A DNA stretch of 43,875 nt, from contig JAAZZE010000012.1 in assembly GCA_014239255.1 (NCBI GenBank), forward strand, positions 1-43,875, read 5' to 3'. Position numbers and translations under genes: made by a program. The notes below the pieces were generated by a model, which saw only the letters and a program-made list of their open reading frames with translations, ran no database searches and had not been told where the DNA came from. Below are positions 32,332 to 40,830 of the stretch, one piece after another; the first letter of the stretch is position 1; every line of letters begins with the position of its first letter. The stretch is from Gammaproteobacteria bacterium. GTDB taxonomy: Bacteria > Pseudomonadota > Gammaproteobacteria > Arenicellales > UBA868.

Positions 32332-32811
32332 ATGAGCGAAAAAAGTCTGACAATTATTGCGACCAAGGGCACCCTTGACTGGGCCTACCCCCCTTTTATT
32401 CTGTCCTCTACTGCAGCGGCGCTGGGATACAGCGTAACCATGTTCTTTACCTTCTACGGGCTGCAGTTACTGAAAAAGGATCTCAGCCTTTCGGTCAGCC
32501 CGCTGGGTAACCCGGGCATGCCCATGCCCATGGCAATGGACAAGTGGTTCCCCGTGATGGGTACGGCGATCCCGGGAATGCAAGCCATGATGACCGGCAT
32601 GATGAAAAACACCATCAAATCCAAAGGTGTAGCCAGCGTGGCCGAACTGCGTAACCTGTGTCTGGAAGCGGATGTCAAGATGATCGGCTGCCAGATGACG
32701 ATTGATCTTTTTGATATTAAGCACGAGGATTTGATCGACGAGATCGATCTGGGCGGGGCGGCAACCTATTTCGAACATGCTGGCGAGTCCAATATCAACC
32801 TTTTCATCTGA
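32332..32811 (+). CDS. dsrE2: DsrE2, membrane-associated DsrE-family sulfurtransferase
   Basis: The 159-aa protein begins MSEKSLTIIATKGTLDWAYP and has a hydrophobic central stretch (AALGYSVTMFFTFYGLQLL), a Met- and Pro-rich linker (PLGNPGMPMPMAMDKWFP), and two cysteines at 110 and 120 (LRNLCLEADVKMIGCQMTID). This is the DsrE2 pattern known beside tusA in sulfur oxidisers. It likely handles persulfide sulfur at the inner membrane. GGAGG precedes the ATG. Confidence 0.92.
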   Translation: MSEKSLTIIATKGTLDWAYPPFILSSTAAALGYSVTMFFTFYGLQLLKKDLSLSVSPLGNPGMPMPMAMDKWFPVMGTAIPGMQAMMTGMMKNTIKSKGVASVAELRNLCLEADVKMIGCQMTIDLFDIKHEDLIDEIDLGGAATYFEHAGESNINLFI

Positions 32812-32957
32812 CACAACAAAATCCGTCCAAGGTGTCCGTTTTAACACTGTCTATTAAGACGTAATAAAACTCCGATTCATATGTAAGGGAGTCTCCCATC
32901 GTGAGAAGCTTCTTGCTTCGAAGCGCTAACGTCCGAATAAATCACAAACCAAATACG
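32812..32957. other. Convergent gap between dsrE2 and the nitrilase gene
   Basis: The 146-bp gap lies between two convergent genes. A small inverted repeat, GCTTC and GAAGC near 32909-32925, is the only structure seen. No T-rich terminator was recognised. Confidence 0.35.
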
Positions 32958-33788
32958 TCATTTCATCACTTTATGGTCCAATACCGGAAACTGGTGGCGC
33001 TTTTTACGTGCCCGATCCCGGTCAACCTCGGCCAGGATCACGCCCGGGCCACCCGCATGCTCGGCGAGAATATCGCCCCATGGGTCAATGATGAGACTGT
33101 GGCCGAAAGTCTTGCGTTTACCCGAGTGCGTACCGACCTGAGCCGGAGCAATCACCCAGGCCAGGTTTTCCACGGCCCGGGCTCGCAACAGGGTGTGCCA
33201 GTGTGCGCGGCCTGTAGGTACGGTAAAAGCGGAAGGCACGGTAAAAATTTCTGCCCCAGCTTCTCCCAGGTATCGGTACAGTTCGGGAAAGCGCAGGTCA
33301 TAACAGATTGTGATGCCCAGCGTGAGGCCTTCAGTGGTCACGGCAAGCGGACTGTCGCCCGGCGCAATATAGCTCGACTCCTGATAGGACTCCTCGGCTG
33401 AGACACTAACATCAAATAGATGCATCTTGTCGTACCGGCCGATTCTTTCGCCTGAACGATCGAATACCAGGCAGGTATTGGTTACTCGCCCATCGACAGC
33501 AGGCAAGGGTGTCGAGCCACCGACAATCACCACGCCCTGGTCCCGTGCGACCCGCGAGAGCATGGCTTCGACCTCATTAGCTCGCTCAGCCGCATCGCGA
33601 CGCTGGCTGCTCGTGGCAGACATCAATGAAAAGTTCTCGGGCAACACCACGATGTCCGCACCTGCCGCCCCGGCCTGTTCAATAAGGCCTCGTGCGCAAT
33701 CGAGGTTCTCTTGGAGCACCGCGGTCGAATTCATCTGTATGGCCGCAAAAATCAGTTTCTGATTTGAATCGCTCACCTCAGGATACAC
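32958..33788 (-). CDS. Carbon-nitrogen hydrolase (nitrilase superfamily, Nit1/YbeM-like)
   Basis: The 276-aa protein carries the Glu-Lys-Cys triad of the nitrilase superfamily: VVLPENFSL (Glu), YDKMHLFDV (Lys) and GITICYDLRFPELY (Cys). It is closest to the Nit1/NitFhit and YbeM branch, which deaminates damaged glutathione (deaminoglutathione amidase). It starts one base before the end of the upstream small gene, within the maf-rng unit. Length is normal for the branch. The exact substrate is inferred. Confidence 0.9.
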   Translation of the reverse strand: MYPEVSDSNQKLIFAAIQMNSTAVLQENLDCARGLIEQAGAAGADIVVLPENFSLMSATSSQRRDAAERANEVEAMLSRVARDQGVVIVGGSTPLPAVDGRVTNTCLVFDRSGERIGRYDKMHLFDVSVSAEESYQESSYIAPGDSPLAVTTEGLTLGITICYDLRFPELYRYLGEAGAEIFTVPSAFTVPTGRAHWHTLLRARAVENLAWVIAPAQVGTHSGKRKTFGHSLIIDPWGDILAEHAGGPGVILAEVDRDRARKKRHQFPVLDHKVMK

Positions 33789-34175
33789 TTAGTGGGTTGT
33801 TGACGGATTCGACTTCTCCAGTACGAGTTGCAGACCCTCGAGGGTGCTTGCGGCTGGCTCAACTGTGATATCGGACAGCGGAACACCAAAAGACACCAGC
33901 CAGTTTCGAAGATCCCGAGCCCAGTACTTGCCGGCATCCCCGGCAGCATAGCGGATGGTGATCTGACAGGTTGATGTGCTTTCAAAGTGCGACAAAACCT
34001 GCTGTACAGGGTTGAGCGCCAACAGGGCTAGGGTTGTCGGCTGCGCGGGCCACTGTTCCCGGTCCAGTTGGGCATCAACCTGAACCTGGGTCACACCGCT
34101 TTGTGCCAACGCGGCAAAACAACAGGCAAACAGCGCCAAGCCGGACCAGTGCCTACCTTTAGTGGGCGCCGACAT
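33789..34175 (-). CDS. Uncharacterised secreted 128-aa protein
   Basis: The protein has a signal-like N-terminus (GLALFACCFAALAQSG) followed by a small domain with ILxxFxxxxxCxIxIRYA-like and WARDLRNWLVSFGVPLSDI segments. This second part is reminiscent of an OmpA C-terminal-like fold, but I cannot assign a family. It lies between rng and the nitrilase gene, where many gammaproteobacteria carry the large yhdP gene. It is 3 bases from rng and 0 bases from the nitrilase gene, so it belongs to the same transcript. Confidence 0.7.
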   Translation of the reverse strand: MSAPTKGRHWSGLALFACCFAALAQSGVTQVQVDAQLDREQWPAQPTTLALLALNPVQQVLSHFESTSTCQITIRYAAGDAGKYWARDLRNWLVSFGVPLSDITVEPAASTLEGLQLVLEKSNPSTTH

Positions 34176-34178
34176 CGC

Positions 34179-35687
34179 TTACATCAGCACCACGTCGTAA
34201 CTTTCCTGGTTATGCACCGACTCGACCTGCAGATGGATCGGCTTACCGATAAATTCCTGCAGGTCACCAAGCCCCATCGACTCCTCGTCTAGCAGCATGT
34301 CGATCACAGCCTGCGATGCCATGACCCGGTAACCTTTGGCCTCGAATGCGCGCGCTTCACGGAGAATCTCTCGAAAGATCTCGTAACACAGGGTCTGCGC
34401 TGTTTTCTGCGTACCGCGGCCCTGACAGGTTGGACAAGCCTCGGTCATCAAACGTTCGAGACTTTCGCGGGTCCGCTTGCGGGTGACCTCAACCAGTCCC
34501 AGTGCCGACATATCCGCAATATGACAGCGTGTTCGGTCCCGTGCGAGGGCGCGCTCGAATGCGCTCATGACCTGGCAACGGTGTTCCTCATCGACCATGT
34601 CGATGAAATCGACAATGATGATTCCACCAATATGGCGCAAACGCAGTTGCCGGGCGATCGCCTGGGCCGCCTCCATATTGGTCTTGAACAGCGTCTCTTC
34701 CAGATTACGCTTGCCAACAAAACCCCCCGTGTTGACGTCTACTGTGGTCATCGCCTCCGTCTGGTCAAAGACCAGTGAGCCTCCCGATTTCAGTAACACC
34801 GTGCGCTCCAGCGAGCGCTGGATTTCGTCTTCTACCGAGTAAAGATCAAAGATCGGCCGCTCACCAGGGTAATACTCGATTCGATCGACCATCTCGGGCA
34901 TCAGATCAATGGCGAACTGGCGCACCATAGCAAAGGTCTCCCGTGAATCCACCCGAACCTTTTCTACATCGTCACGTGCGAGATCTCGGACAACCCGTAA
35001 TGACAACGGCAAATCAGCATGGATCAGATCGCCAGCGTGGGCAGTCGTCATTTTCTTCTCGATCTGTTCGCGGCTGCGACGCAGAAATTCTACGTCTGCC
35101 AAAAAATCAATACCCTGCTGCGATTCGGCTGCGGTGCGCACGATGAAACCCCCGCTCATTGACGATTTTTCCAAGGCGGCATCTAGGGTCTGGGCTAAAC
35201 GGTCTCGTTCATGGGCATCCTGGATACGCTGAGAAATCCCTCGGTGCGACGAATCGGGCAAAAGGACCAGATGACGCGATGGAATCGACAGTTGTGTGGT
35301 CAACCGTGCACCCTTACTGCCGATCGGATCTTTCACAACCTGAACCACAATCTCCTGCCCCTCGTGAACCAACTCGCTGATGTCCGGCTGAGGCCCAGTC
35401 AGGTGCTGCGCCCCAGTGTGGGGCTCTTTGTTGTCGCCATCGGCAGGCCCGTTACTGCGGTGCGATACCATGTCTGCCGCGTGCAAAAAGGCGGTGCGCT
35501 CGAGGCTGGCATCAATGAACGCAGCCTGCATACCGGGCAATACCCGCACAACCTTTCCCTTGTAGATATTGCCGACAATACCGCGGCTGCGGCTGCGCTC
35601 TATATGCACTTCCTGCAGGGCACCGTTCTCGATCACCGCTACCCGGGTTTCCTGGGGCGTCACATTGACCAGCAACTCTTCACTCAT
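34179..35687 (-). CDS. rng: Ribonuclease G
   Basis: The protein has about 502 aa from ATG 35687 (MSEELLVNVTPQETRVAVIE). It has the S1-like RNA-binding region (GNIYKGKVVRVLPGMQAAFI), the metal-binding catalytic segment TVDVNTGGFVGKRNLEET with a second aspartate in VDFIDM, and the zinc-link CPTCQGRG. It processes 16S rRNA and degrades mRNAs. The start overlaps the maf stop (ATGA); the frame upstream, which encodes only a Glu-Trp repeat, is excluded. A hexanucleotide repeat lies 6 bases before the start. Confidence 0.95.
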   Translation of the reverse strand: MSEELLVNVTPQETRVAVIENGALQEVHIERSRSRGIVGNIYKGKVVRVLPGMQAAFIDASLERTAFLHAADMVSHRSNGPADGDNKEPHTGAQHLTGPQPDISELVHEGQEIVVQVVKDPIGSKGARLTTQLSIPSRHLVLLPDSSHRGISQRIQDAHERDRLAQTLDAALEKSSMSGGFIVRTAAESQQGIDFLADVEFLRRSREQIEKKMTTAHAGDLIHADLPLSLRVVRDLARDDVEKVRVDSRETFAMVRQFAIDLMPEMVDRIEYYPGERPIFDLYSVEDEIQRSLERTVLLKSGGSLVFDQTEAMTTVDVNTGGFVGKRNLEETLFKTNMEAAQAIARQLRLRHIGGIIIVDFIDMVDEEHRCQVMSAFERALARDRTRCHIADMSALGLVEVTRKRTRESLERLMTEACPTCQGRGTQKTAQTLCYEIFREILREARAFEAKGYRVMASQAVIDMLLDEESMGLGDLQEFIGKPIHLQVESVHNQESYDVVLM

Positions 35688-36313
35688 TGCACATTCCCAT
35701 TCCCATTCCCATTCCCATTCTGCTGCCAGCGCGGCCAGATACCCACAGCAGCCAACAGGCCAGCAGTTTCGCAAAGCGGCAAGCCCATCACCGCAGAATA
35801 ACTGCCCGACAAGGACCGCACAAACACACCAGCAAAGCCCTGGATCGCATATCCCCCTGCTTTGTCCAAGGGTTCGCCGGTTGCACAGTAGGCTTGTATA
35901 TCCTGATCAGAAAACTGGCGAAATGTTACCGTACTCGTCACAACCCGCGAATGCAGTTCTAGGTCCGCCGCCACCGTGATCGCGGTCAGCACTTCGTGGG
36001 AGCGCCCGGAAAGGCCTGACAGCATCTCCTTTGCATGGGCGGCATCGCTCGGCTTACCCAGCACCTGGGCATCGGCCACGACAACGGTATCAGCACCGAG
36101 ACAGACCAGGGACTGGCTCGGCGTATCTGCCATAGCCGTGGTTGCCGCCTGCGCCTTACTGATGCTGAGTCGCTCGACCAGTGCGTGGGGTGATTCTCCA
36201 AACTGCGCCGACTCATCGACCTCAGGCACAAACACCGAAAAATCAAATCCGGCCTGGCGCAACAATTCCCCCCGTCGAGGCGACTGTGAGGCCAGACACA
36301 AGCGTGTGCTCAC
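35684..36313 (-). CDS. maf: Maf-family nucleotide pyrophosphatase
   Basis: The 209-aa protein starts at a GTG (36313) that overlaps the rlmH stop (GTGA), giving the canonical N-terminus STRLCLASQSPRRGELLRQA. It has the active-site motifs VCLGADTVV and SGRSHEVLTA and the LSGSYSAVMGLPLCET end segment. Maf proteins hydrolyse noncanonical or UTP/dTTP nucleotides. The C-terminus carries an unusual tail, GNGNGNGN, encoded by a tandem repeat. The tail is not part of the fold. Confidence 0.94.
   Translation of the reverse strand: MSTRLCLASQSPRRGELLRQAGFDFSVFVPEVDESAQFGESPHALVERLSISKAQAATTAMADTPSQSLVCLGADTVVVADAQVLGKPSDAAHAKEMLSGLSGRSHEVLTAITVAADLELHSRVVTSTVTFRQFSDQDIQAYCATGEPLDKAGGYAIQGFAGVFVRSLSGSYSAVMGLPLCETAGLLAAVGIWPRWQQNGNGNGNGNVQ
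35693..35720. repeat. ATTCCC hexanucleotide microsatellite at the maf/rng junction
   Basis: Four full copies of ATTCCC and a partial fifth copy occupy 28 bases. On the minus strand they encode the Gly-Asn tail of Maf. The purine-rich GGGAAT units lie just before the rng start codon and may act as its ribosome-binding site. Confidence 0.9.
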
Positions 36314-36792
36314 GATACCCGCCCCGATCGGTGATATGGCAGTCCCGCAAGAATCGCATGGGCCCGGTAGAGTTGTTCGGCGATTACGACCCTCACCAGC
36401 GGATGGCCCAAAGTCAGCGCTGACAGCGACCAACATTCATCAGCCGCATCGAGTACCTCGCTGGACAATCCCTCGGCGCCTCCCACCAGCAGAGCTGCAT
36501 CGCGACCATCGCTCAACCACTGCCCAAGATGCTCGGCCAGCGATTCAGAATCGTAGGTGCGCCCCGTCGGATCGAGCGCGATGCGACGCCAACCGGATGG
36601 TACCGCCCGCAACAGGCGTTCGCCCTCCTCACGCACCAATCGCACAATATCTGCATTGCGCGTGCGTCGGGGCGCATCGATCTCGACCAGCTCCAGGCTA
36701 AAACCAGAACGTAGGCGACCGGCGTAATCAACAAACCCCTGACTGACCCAGGTTGGCATGCGCCGACCGATCGCAATCAGTTTCAGTTGCAC
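36310..36792 (-). CDS. rlmH: 23S rRNA pseudouridine-1915 N3-methyltransferase
   Basis: The 160-aa SPOUT-family protein begins MQLKLIAIGRRMPTWVSQGF and has the S-adenosylmethionine knot motifs LLVGGAEGLS and LTLGHPLVRVVIAEQLYRAH, with the conserved end LPYHR. It methylates the pseudouridine at position 1915 of 23S rRNA. It lies 4 bases from rsfS and overlaps maf. The rsfS-rlmH pair is the usual arrangement. Confidence 0.96.
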   Translation of the reverse strand: MQLKLIAIGRRMPTWVSQGFVDYAGRLRSGFSLELVEIDAPRRTRNADIVRLVREEGERLLRAVPSGWRRIALDPTGRTYDSESLAEHLGQWLSDGRDAALLVGGAEGLSSEVLDAADECWSLSALTLGHPLVRVVIAEQLYRAHAILAGLPYHRSGRVS

Positions 36793-36796
36793 AGTT

Positions 36797-37192
36797 TCAA
36801 CCGTCTGCCTGGCTTTCTCTTGCGCTTTTCAGCCGAGATCCCAGGCGGTCATTCCACAAACCTTCGATATCGTAAAAACTCCGCGTCGCGGGTAGCATCA
36901 GGTGCACTATCAGGTCATCGAAGTCCAGCAAGACCCACTCACCGTTGTTCTCGCCTTCGACACCGATCGGCTTGAACCCTTGCTTCGCCGCCGCGGCACG
37001 GAGTCGCGACGCCAAGGCCAGCACGTGCCGGCTCGAGGTACCACTGGCCACAATCATCCAATCAGCGATCTCGGTCAGGCCACGGATATCCAGTTCCTGA
37101 ATGCTCTCGGCCTTGGCCTCATCTAGTTCCTGGGTAATCCATTGACGTATATCTGCCAAGGGCAGTTCGGGTGATTTATTCATAAAGCTCAT
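36797..37192 (-). CDS. rsfS: Ribosomal silencing factor RsfS
   Basis: The 131-aa protein has the RsfS/Iojap core: LDIRGLTEIADWMIVASGTS, SRHVLALASRL and GEWVLLDFDDLIVHLMLPAT, ending RSFYDIEGLWND. It binds ribosomal protein L14 and prevents subunit joining under starvation. The start overlaps nadD by 17 bases; an internal ATG (MNKSPELP) is a possible alternative start. The gene belongs to the nadD-rsfS-rlmH block. Confidence 0.95.
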   Translation of the reverse strand: MSFMNKSPELPLADIRQWITQELDEAKAESIQELDIRGLTEIADWMIVASGTSSRHVLALASRLRAAAAKQGFKPIGVEGENNGEWVLLDFDDLIVHLMLPATRSFYDIEGLWNDRLGSRLKSARESQADG

Positions 37193-37817
37193 GTTCCTCT
37201 ATGTATTGAGCGATGGCAACCGGCACTTGGCGATCGATCGTCTTGCCACCGGCAAGGGCAATCCGGATCATAGCGGCTGATATATCCACGGCCGGCACTT
37301 CAATCGCTGTCATCCATCCGGCTTCGGACAGTGTCACATCGTCAGCACGGGCAAGATCCCCTGCAACCCACCACGACGGCAACGGGTTCGGTAACGACCA
37401 GCCGGGACGAAACATCACCAGAATGCTTGCCAGTTGCAGAACCTCTTCCCACCGGTGCCAATCGGGCAATGCCAAAGCCGCGTCCAGCCCCAATACCAGA
37501 CACAGACATCGGTTCGGGTGTTGTGTTTTGAGTTCTGCCAGGCTGAGGACCGTATAGGACGGCCCCAGGCGGCGCAGTTCACGCGTGTCGATAACAAAAC
37601 GAGGTTCTCCGGCGATCGCCATTTTCAGCATCGCCAGGCGGTGTTCTGTGCTCGCCACAGGCGCTGGCCGGTGCGGCGGCTGACCCGCTGGCAGCCACAG
37701 AACCTCGGCTCCGCCGAGTCGGTCACTGACCGCGGTGATGGTGTGCAGGTGTCCCAGGTGCACCGGATCAAAGGTGCCACCGTAAACGATCAGCGGAGCG
37801 TTAGGCGATTCAGACAA
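37176..37817 (-). CDS. nadD: Nicotinate-nucleotide adenylyltransferase
   Basis: The 213-aa protein has the nucleotidyltransferase motif YGGTFDPVHLGHLH at the N-terminus and the C-terminal ISAAMIRIAL (ISxTxxR-like) motif. It makes nicotinate adenine dinucleotide in NAD synthesis. It lies between proA and rsfS. Length is typical. Confidence 0.96.
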   Translation of the reverse strand: MSESPNAPLIVYGGTFDPVHLGHLHTITAVSDRLGGAEVLWLPAGQPPHRPAPVASTEHRLAMLKMAIAGEPRFVIDTRELRRLGPSYTVLSLAELKTQHPNRCLCLVLGLDAALALPDWHRWEEVLQLASILVMFRPGWSLPNPLPSWWVAGDLARADDVTLSEAGWMTAIEVPAVDISAAMIRIALAGGKTIDRQVPVAIAQYIEEHELYE

Positions 37818-37837
37818 AGAGGCGATGCCGGAGCGGC

Positions 37838-39118
37838 TCAGGAGCGGATGCTGCCGTCACCATAGACAATATATTTCTGAATGGTCAGTCCTTCAAGCCC
37901 AACCGGTCCGCGCACATGCAGCTTGTCGGTACTGATGCCGATTTCCGCACCCAGGCCATATTCAAAACCATCGGCAAATTGTGTCGACGCGTTGACCATG
38001 ACTGAACTGGAATCAACCTCACACACGAAACGCCGACTCTTGGGCAAGTTATCGGTCACGATGGCATCTGTGTGCCCGGAGCCGTAACGCGCGATATGGT
38101 CCATCGCCTCATCCAGGGTGTCGACAATGCGCACTGCCAGTACCGGGGCAAGAAATTCAGTCTGCCAGTCAACCTCACTCGCGGGGATACACTCGGGTGC
38201 CAAAGCGCGGGTACGTTCACAGCCCCGCAGCTCCACTCCGGCTTCTCGGTACCGAGGTAGGAGTTTTTCAAGCACGGCACTGGCGATTCCAGCGCCGAGC
38301 AGCAGGGTCTCCATAGCCCCGCAGATGCCGTAGCGGCGACACTTGGCATTGAAGGCAATATCCACTGCTTTTAAAAGATCGGCGTCATCATCAACAAAGA
38401 CATGGCAGTTACCATCCAGGTGCTTGATCACTGGCACCTGCGATTCGGCGCTGACCTTTTCGATCAGACTCTTACCACCACGAGGCACAATGACATCAAT
38501 GTATTGTGGGCTGGTCAGCATGGCACTGACCACAGCACGGTCAGCCGTTTGCAACACCTGAATCGCGCTTGTCGGCAAATCGGCATCGGCAAGCCCTTGA
38601 GACAGGCACTCCCCAATGGCGCGGTTCGAGTTCAACGCTTCTGACCCGCCACGTAAGATCGCTGCATTGCCTGATTTCAAACACAATCCAGCAGCATCAG
38701 CAGTCACATTGGGACGCGACTCGTAGATGATGCCAATCACCCCCAGAGGTACCCGCATACGCCCTACGGTAATGCCTGAAGGCTGTGCGCTCATCCCGCT
38801 GACCTCGCCCACCGGATCCGGCAAACGGGCAATCTGGGCTAATCCTTGCGCCATGGCATCAATACGCGCCGGGGTCAATTCAAGCCGATCCAGTAGCGCC
38901 CCTGACAACCCGGTTGACCGAGCCGCCTTGAGATCCGCAGCATTGGCCTCGCCAATGCGCTCGCGGGCGTTAAGAATCTGCTGGGCCATGGCTTCTAGTG
39001 CCGCATTTTTTTGCCCGGTGCTGGCTCTTGCCACAAGTCGAGCCGCCGAACGGGCCGCCTGGCCTGACTCGTCCATCCAGTCGCTGATCTGGGCAGATAC
39101 CATGGATATTTTATTCAT
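37838..39118 (-). CDS. proA: Gamma-glutamyl phosphate reductase (proline synthesis)
   Basis: The 426-aa protein belongs to the aldehyde dehydrogenase superfamily. The catalytic cysteine is in [16 protein letters not shown]. Other motifs are [19 protein letters not shown] and [16 protein letters not shown]. The enzyme reduces gamma-glutamyl phosphate to the semialdehyde. proB is not adjacent. It starts 4 bases after the holA stop. Two in-frame ATG codons lie close together at the N-terminus. Confidence 0.96.
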   Translation of the reverse strand: MNKISMVSAQISDWMDESGQAARSAARLVARASTGQKNAALEAMAQQILNARERIGEANAADLKAARSTGLSGALLDRLELTPARIDAMAQGLAQIARLPDPVGEVSGMSAQPSGITVGRMRVPLGVIGIIYESRPNVTADAAGLCLKSGNAAILRGGSEALNSNRAIGECLSQGLADADLPTSAIQVLQTADRAVVSAMLTSPQYIDVIVPRGGKSLIEKVSAESQVPVIKHLDGNCHVFVDDDADLLKAVDIAFNAKCRRYGICGAMETLLLGAGIASAVLEKLLPRYREAGVELRGCERTRALAPECIPASEVDWQTEFLAPVLAVRIVDTLDEAMDHIARYGSGHTDAIVTDNLPKSRRFVCEVDSSSVMVNASTQFADGFEYGLGAEIGISTDKLHVRGPVGLEGLTIQKYIVYGDGSIRS

Positions 39119-39122
39119 CCTT

Positions 39123-40169
39123 TCAATGATTTATAGCGTAATTCGCATCAAGCGTATTTATACCACAAAGCAACAGCACGACCCGCTCCAGTTCGGCCCA
39201 GACGCCCCCAGGCGCCTGACGTTGACCTTTGAGTACCTGATCGGCAATCGCCAGACCATGCAGCACGCGTGCCCACTGGGCGGTGTCCAGTCGAGTCAAG
39301 GCGGCCGAAATACAGGGCATCCGGCTACGCCATACCCGGTGCTGCTGGTACACCGACTGACGCTTGGCCCCTGCCGCTAATTCAATGGCCATCTTGTATA
39401 GAGCGCGGGTCTCGCGTACCAGTGCCCAACTCACCAACACCGCTTCAGAACCCTCCCGGCGCAACCCGTACAACATACGCAAAGCGTGCGGTGCATTACC
39501 CGCAAGCGCCGCATCGGCCAGGGCAAAAACCGAAAAGCGTGCTTGGTCACTGACCAAGGTATCGAGCAGTGTTTCGTCGAGTTCCTGATCTGATCCAAGC
39601 AACAAAGGCAGTTTGCTGATCTCCTGCGCTGCGAACAACAGGTTCCCCTCTGAATAATAAGCAATACGCTCTATCGCCCCACGGGTCGCTTTAATACCCT
39701 GCGCGCGTAGACGCTGATCGATCCAGCCGGGCAGTTGCGCCAGGGCCACCGGCCGTGCCTCGACCGCGATCCCTTGCGATTCGAGCGCCTTGAACCACTT
39801 GCTAGACTGCGTGCTCTTGTCAACACGACCCAGAATCAATACCAGATGCGTACTGGGGTCGCTGTCGGCAAGAAAGTCGTTGAGCGTGCGCACCCCCGAG
39901 TCACCGGGCTTACCGCTAGGCAGGCGAATTTCCAGTAAACGGGCGCTGGCAAACAATGACAACGATCGACTGGCACTATTGATCTGCTGCCAATCCAGAT
40001 CCACTCCAGCGGTATAGCGCAGTATCTCCTCAACCCCGTGCTGGCGCGCCGCAGCACGAATAACATCGGCGCTTTCTTCAATCAGTAGTGGCTCGGCACC
40101 AAATAGCAGGTAGACATTGTCCAGGCCCTTGCCAAGACGACCAGTGAGAGCGGGTGGGGCTATGCGCAA
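39123..40169 (-). CDS. holA: DNA polymerase III delta subunit
   Basis: The 348-aa protein has the HolA start with [20 protein letters not shown] and the conserved [20 protein letters not shown]-like segment. It is the clamp-loader subunit that opens the beta clamp. The later alpha-helical domains ([40 protein letters not shown]) are also visible. It follows lptE in the usual lptE-holA order. Confidence 0.94.
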   Translation of the reverse strand: MRIAPPALTGRLGKGLDNVYLLFGAEPLLIEESADVIRAAARQHGVEEILRYTAGVDLDWQQINSASRSLSLFASARLLEIRLPSGKPGDSGVRTLNDFLADSDPSTHLVLILGRVDKSTQSSKWFKALESQGIAVEARPVALAQLPGWIDQRLRAQGIKATRGAIERIAYYSEGNLLFAAQEISKLPLLLGSDQELDETLLDTLVSDQARFSVFALADAALAGNAPHALRMLYGLRREGSEAVLVSWALVRETRALYKMAIELAAGAKRQSVYQQHRVWRSRMPCISAALTRLDTAQWARVLHGLAIADQVLKGQRQAPGGVWAELERVVLLLCGINTLDANYAINH

Positions 40170-40205
40170 AAAGATCTCCGGCCTGAGTTATGCCACCGAG
40201 AGTGA

Positions 40206-40727
40206 TCAGACTGGGACAACCTGGCCCACCGCCAGCGACTGGATGTTCAAGGCAGCACTGCTCAACCGGCGGATAATCCGGCCTACGATCTCGGCCCGCA
40301 TAGAGGCCTTTAGTGCTTTTTCTTGCTCTTTCTTTTGCAGCAACTGGGTACTCTGGTAGGTGAGATCACGACTGAATGACAGTTGGCTGTTAGCGACCAG
40401 CACCTGACCGCTACGCTCGACAACGCGGTAGGTCACGTTGTACTGCAGGGTATAACCAGTCGCGATGCCGTTACTCCCGATAGCGTTGACCCAACGGCTG
40501 TATTCCACGGTCGCCAGATCAATGATCACCGTGGCGGCAGCTAAATCCTTAACTGGGTTAACGCCACTTTGACGCAGACCCTGGCGCAGGTGGGTGACCA
40601 ACTCTGGATCCTGACCCGTAACCAATGGTGCCGACATAACAGAAGCCAGTTCAACCTGCCCACGAAGATGAAACCCGCATCCAGACAACACGGTCGAAAG
40701 AAAGAGCAGAAATAGAGTTCGAATCAT
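40206..40727 (-). CDS. lptE: LPS-assembly lipoprotein LptE
   Basis: The 173-aa protein has a lipoprotein signal with lipobox LSGC (residues about 14-17) and the following GFHLRGQVELASVM. It is the outer-membrane partner of LptD in lipopolysaccharide export. In most gammaproteobacteria leuS precedes lptE; here the neighbour upstream is an acyl-CoA ligase gene. The body (YTLQYNVTYRVVERSGQVLV) matches the family. Confidence 0.93.
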   Translation of the reverse strand: MIRTLFLLFLSTVLSGCGFHLRGQVELASVMSAPLVTGQDPELVTHLRQGLRQSGVNPVKDLAAATVIIDLATVEYSRWVNAIGSNGIATGYTLQYNVTYRVVERSGQVLVANSQLSFSRDLTYQSTQLLQKKEQEKALKASMRAEIVGRIIRRLSSAALNIQSLAVGQVVPV

Positions 40728-40830
40728 GATTTCAACAGATCGTGACTAAAGAAGGGTCTACAGAACCCTGGAGCGACAGAACGGGTAATTATAACGGCGC
40801 CCGCGGTCTCACGACGATGAGTAATCGACA

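Noticed and set aside
35688-35774. N-terminal extension of RNase G with a Glu-Trp repeat
   Set aside because: It is the out-of-frame reading of the maf end and hexanucleotide repeat; RNase G homologues begin at MSEELLVN.
36314-36436. N-terminal extension of Maf
   Set aside because: The region lies within rlmH and does not resemble Maf; the GTG at 36313 gives the normal N-terminus.
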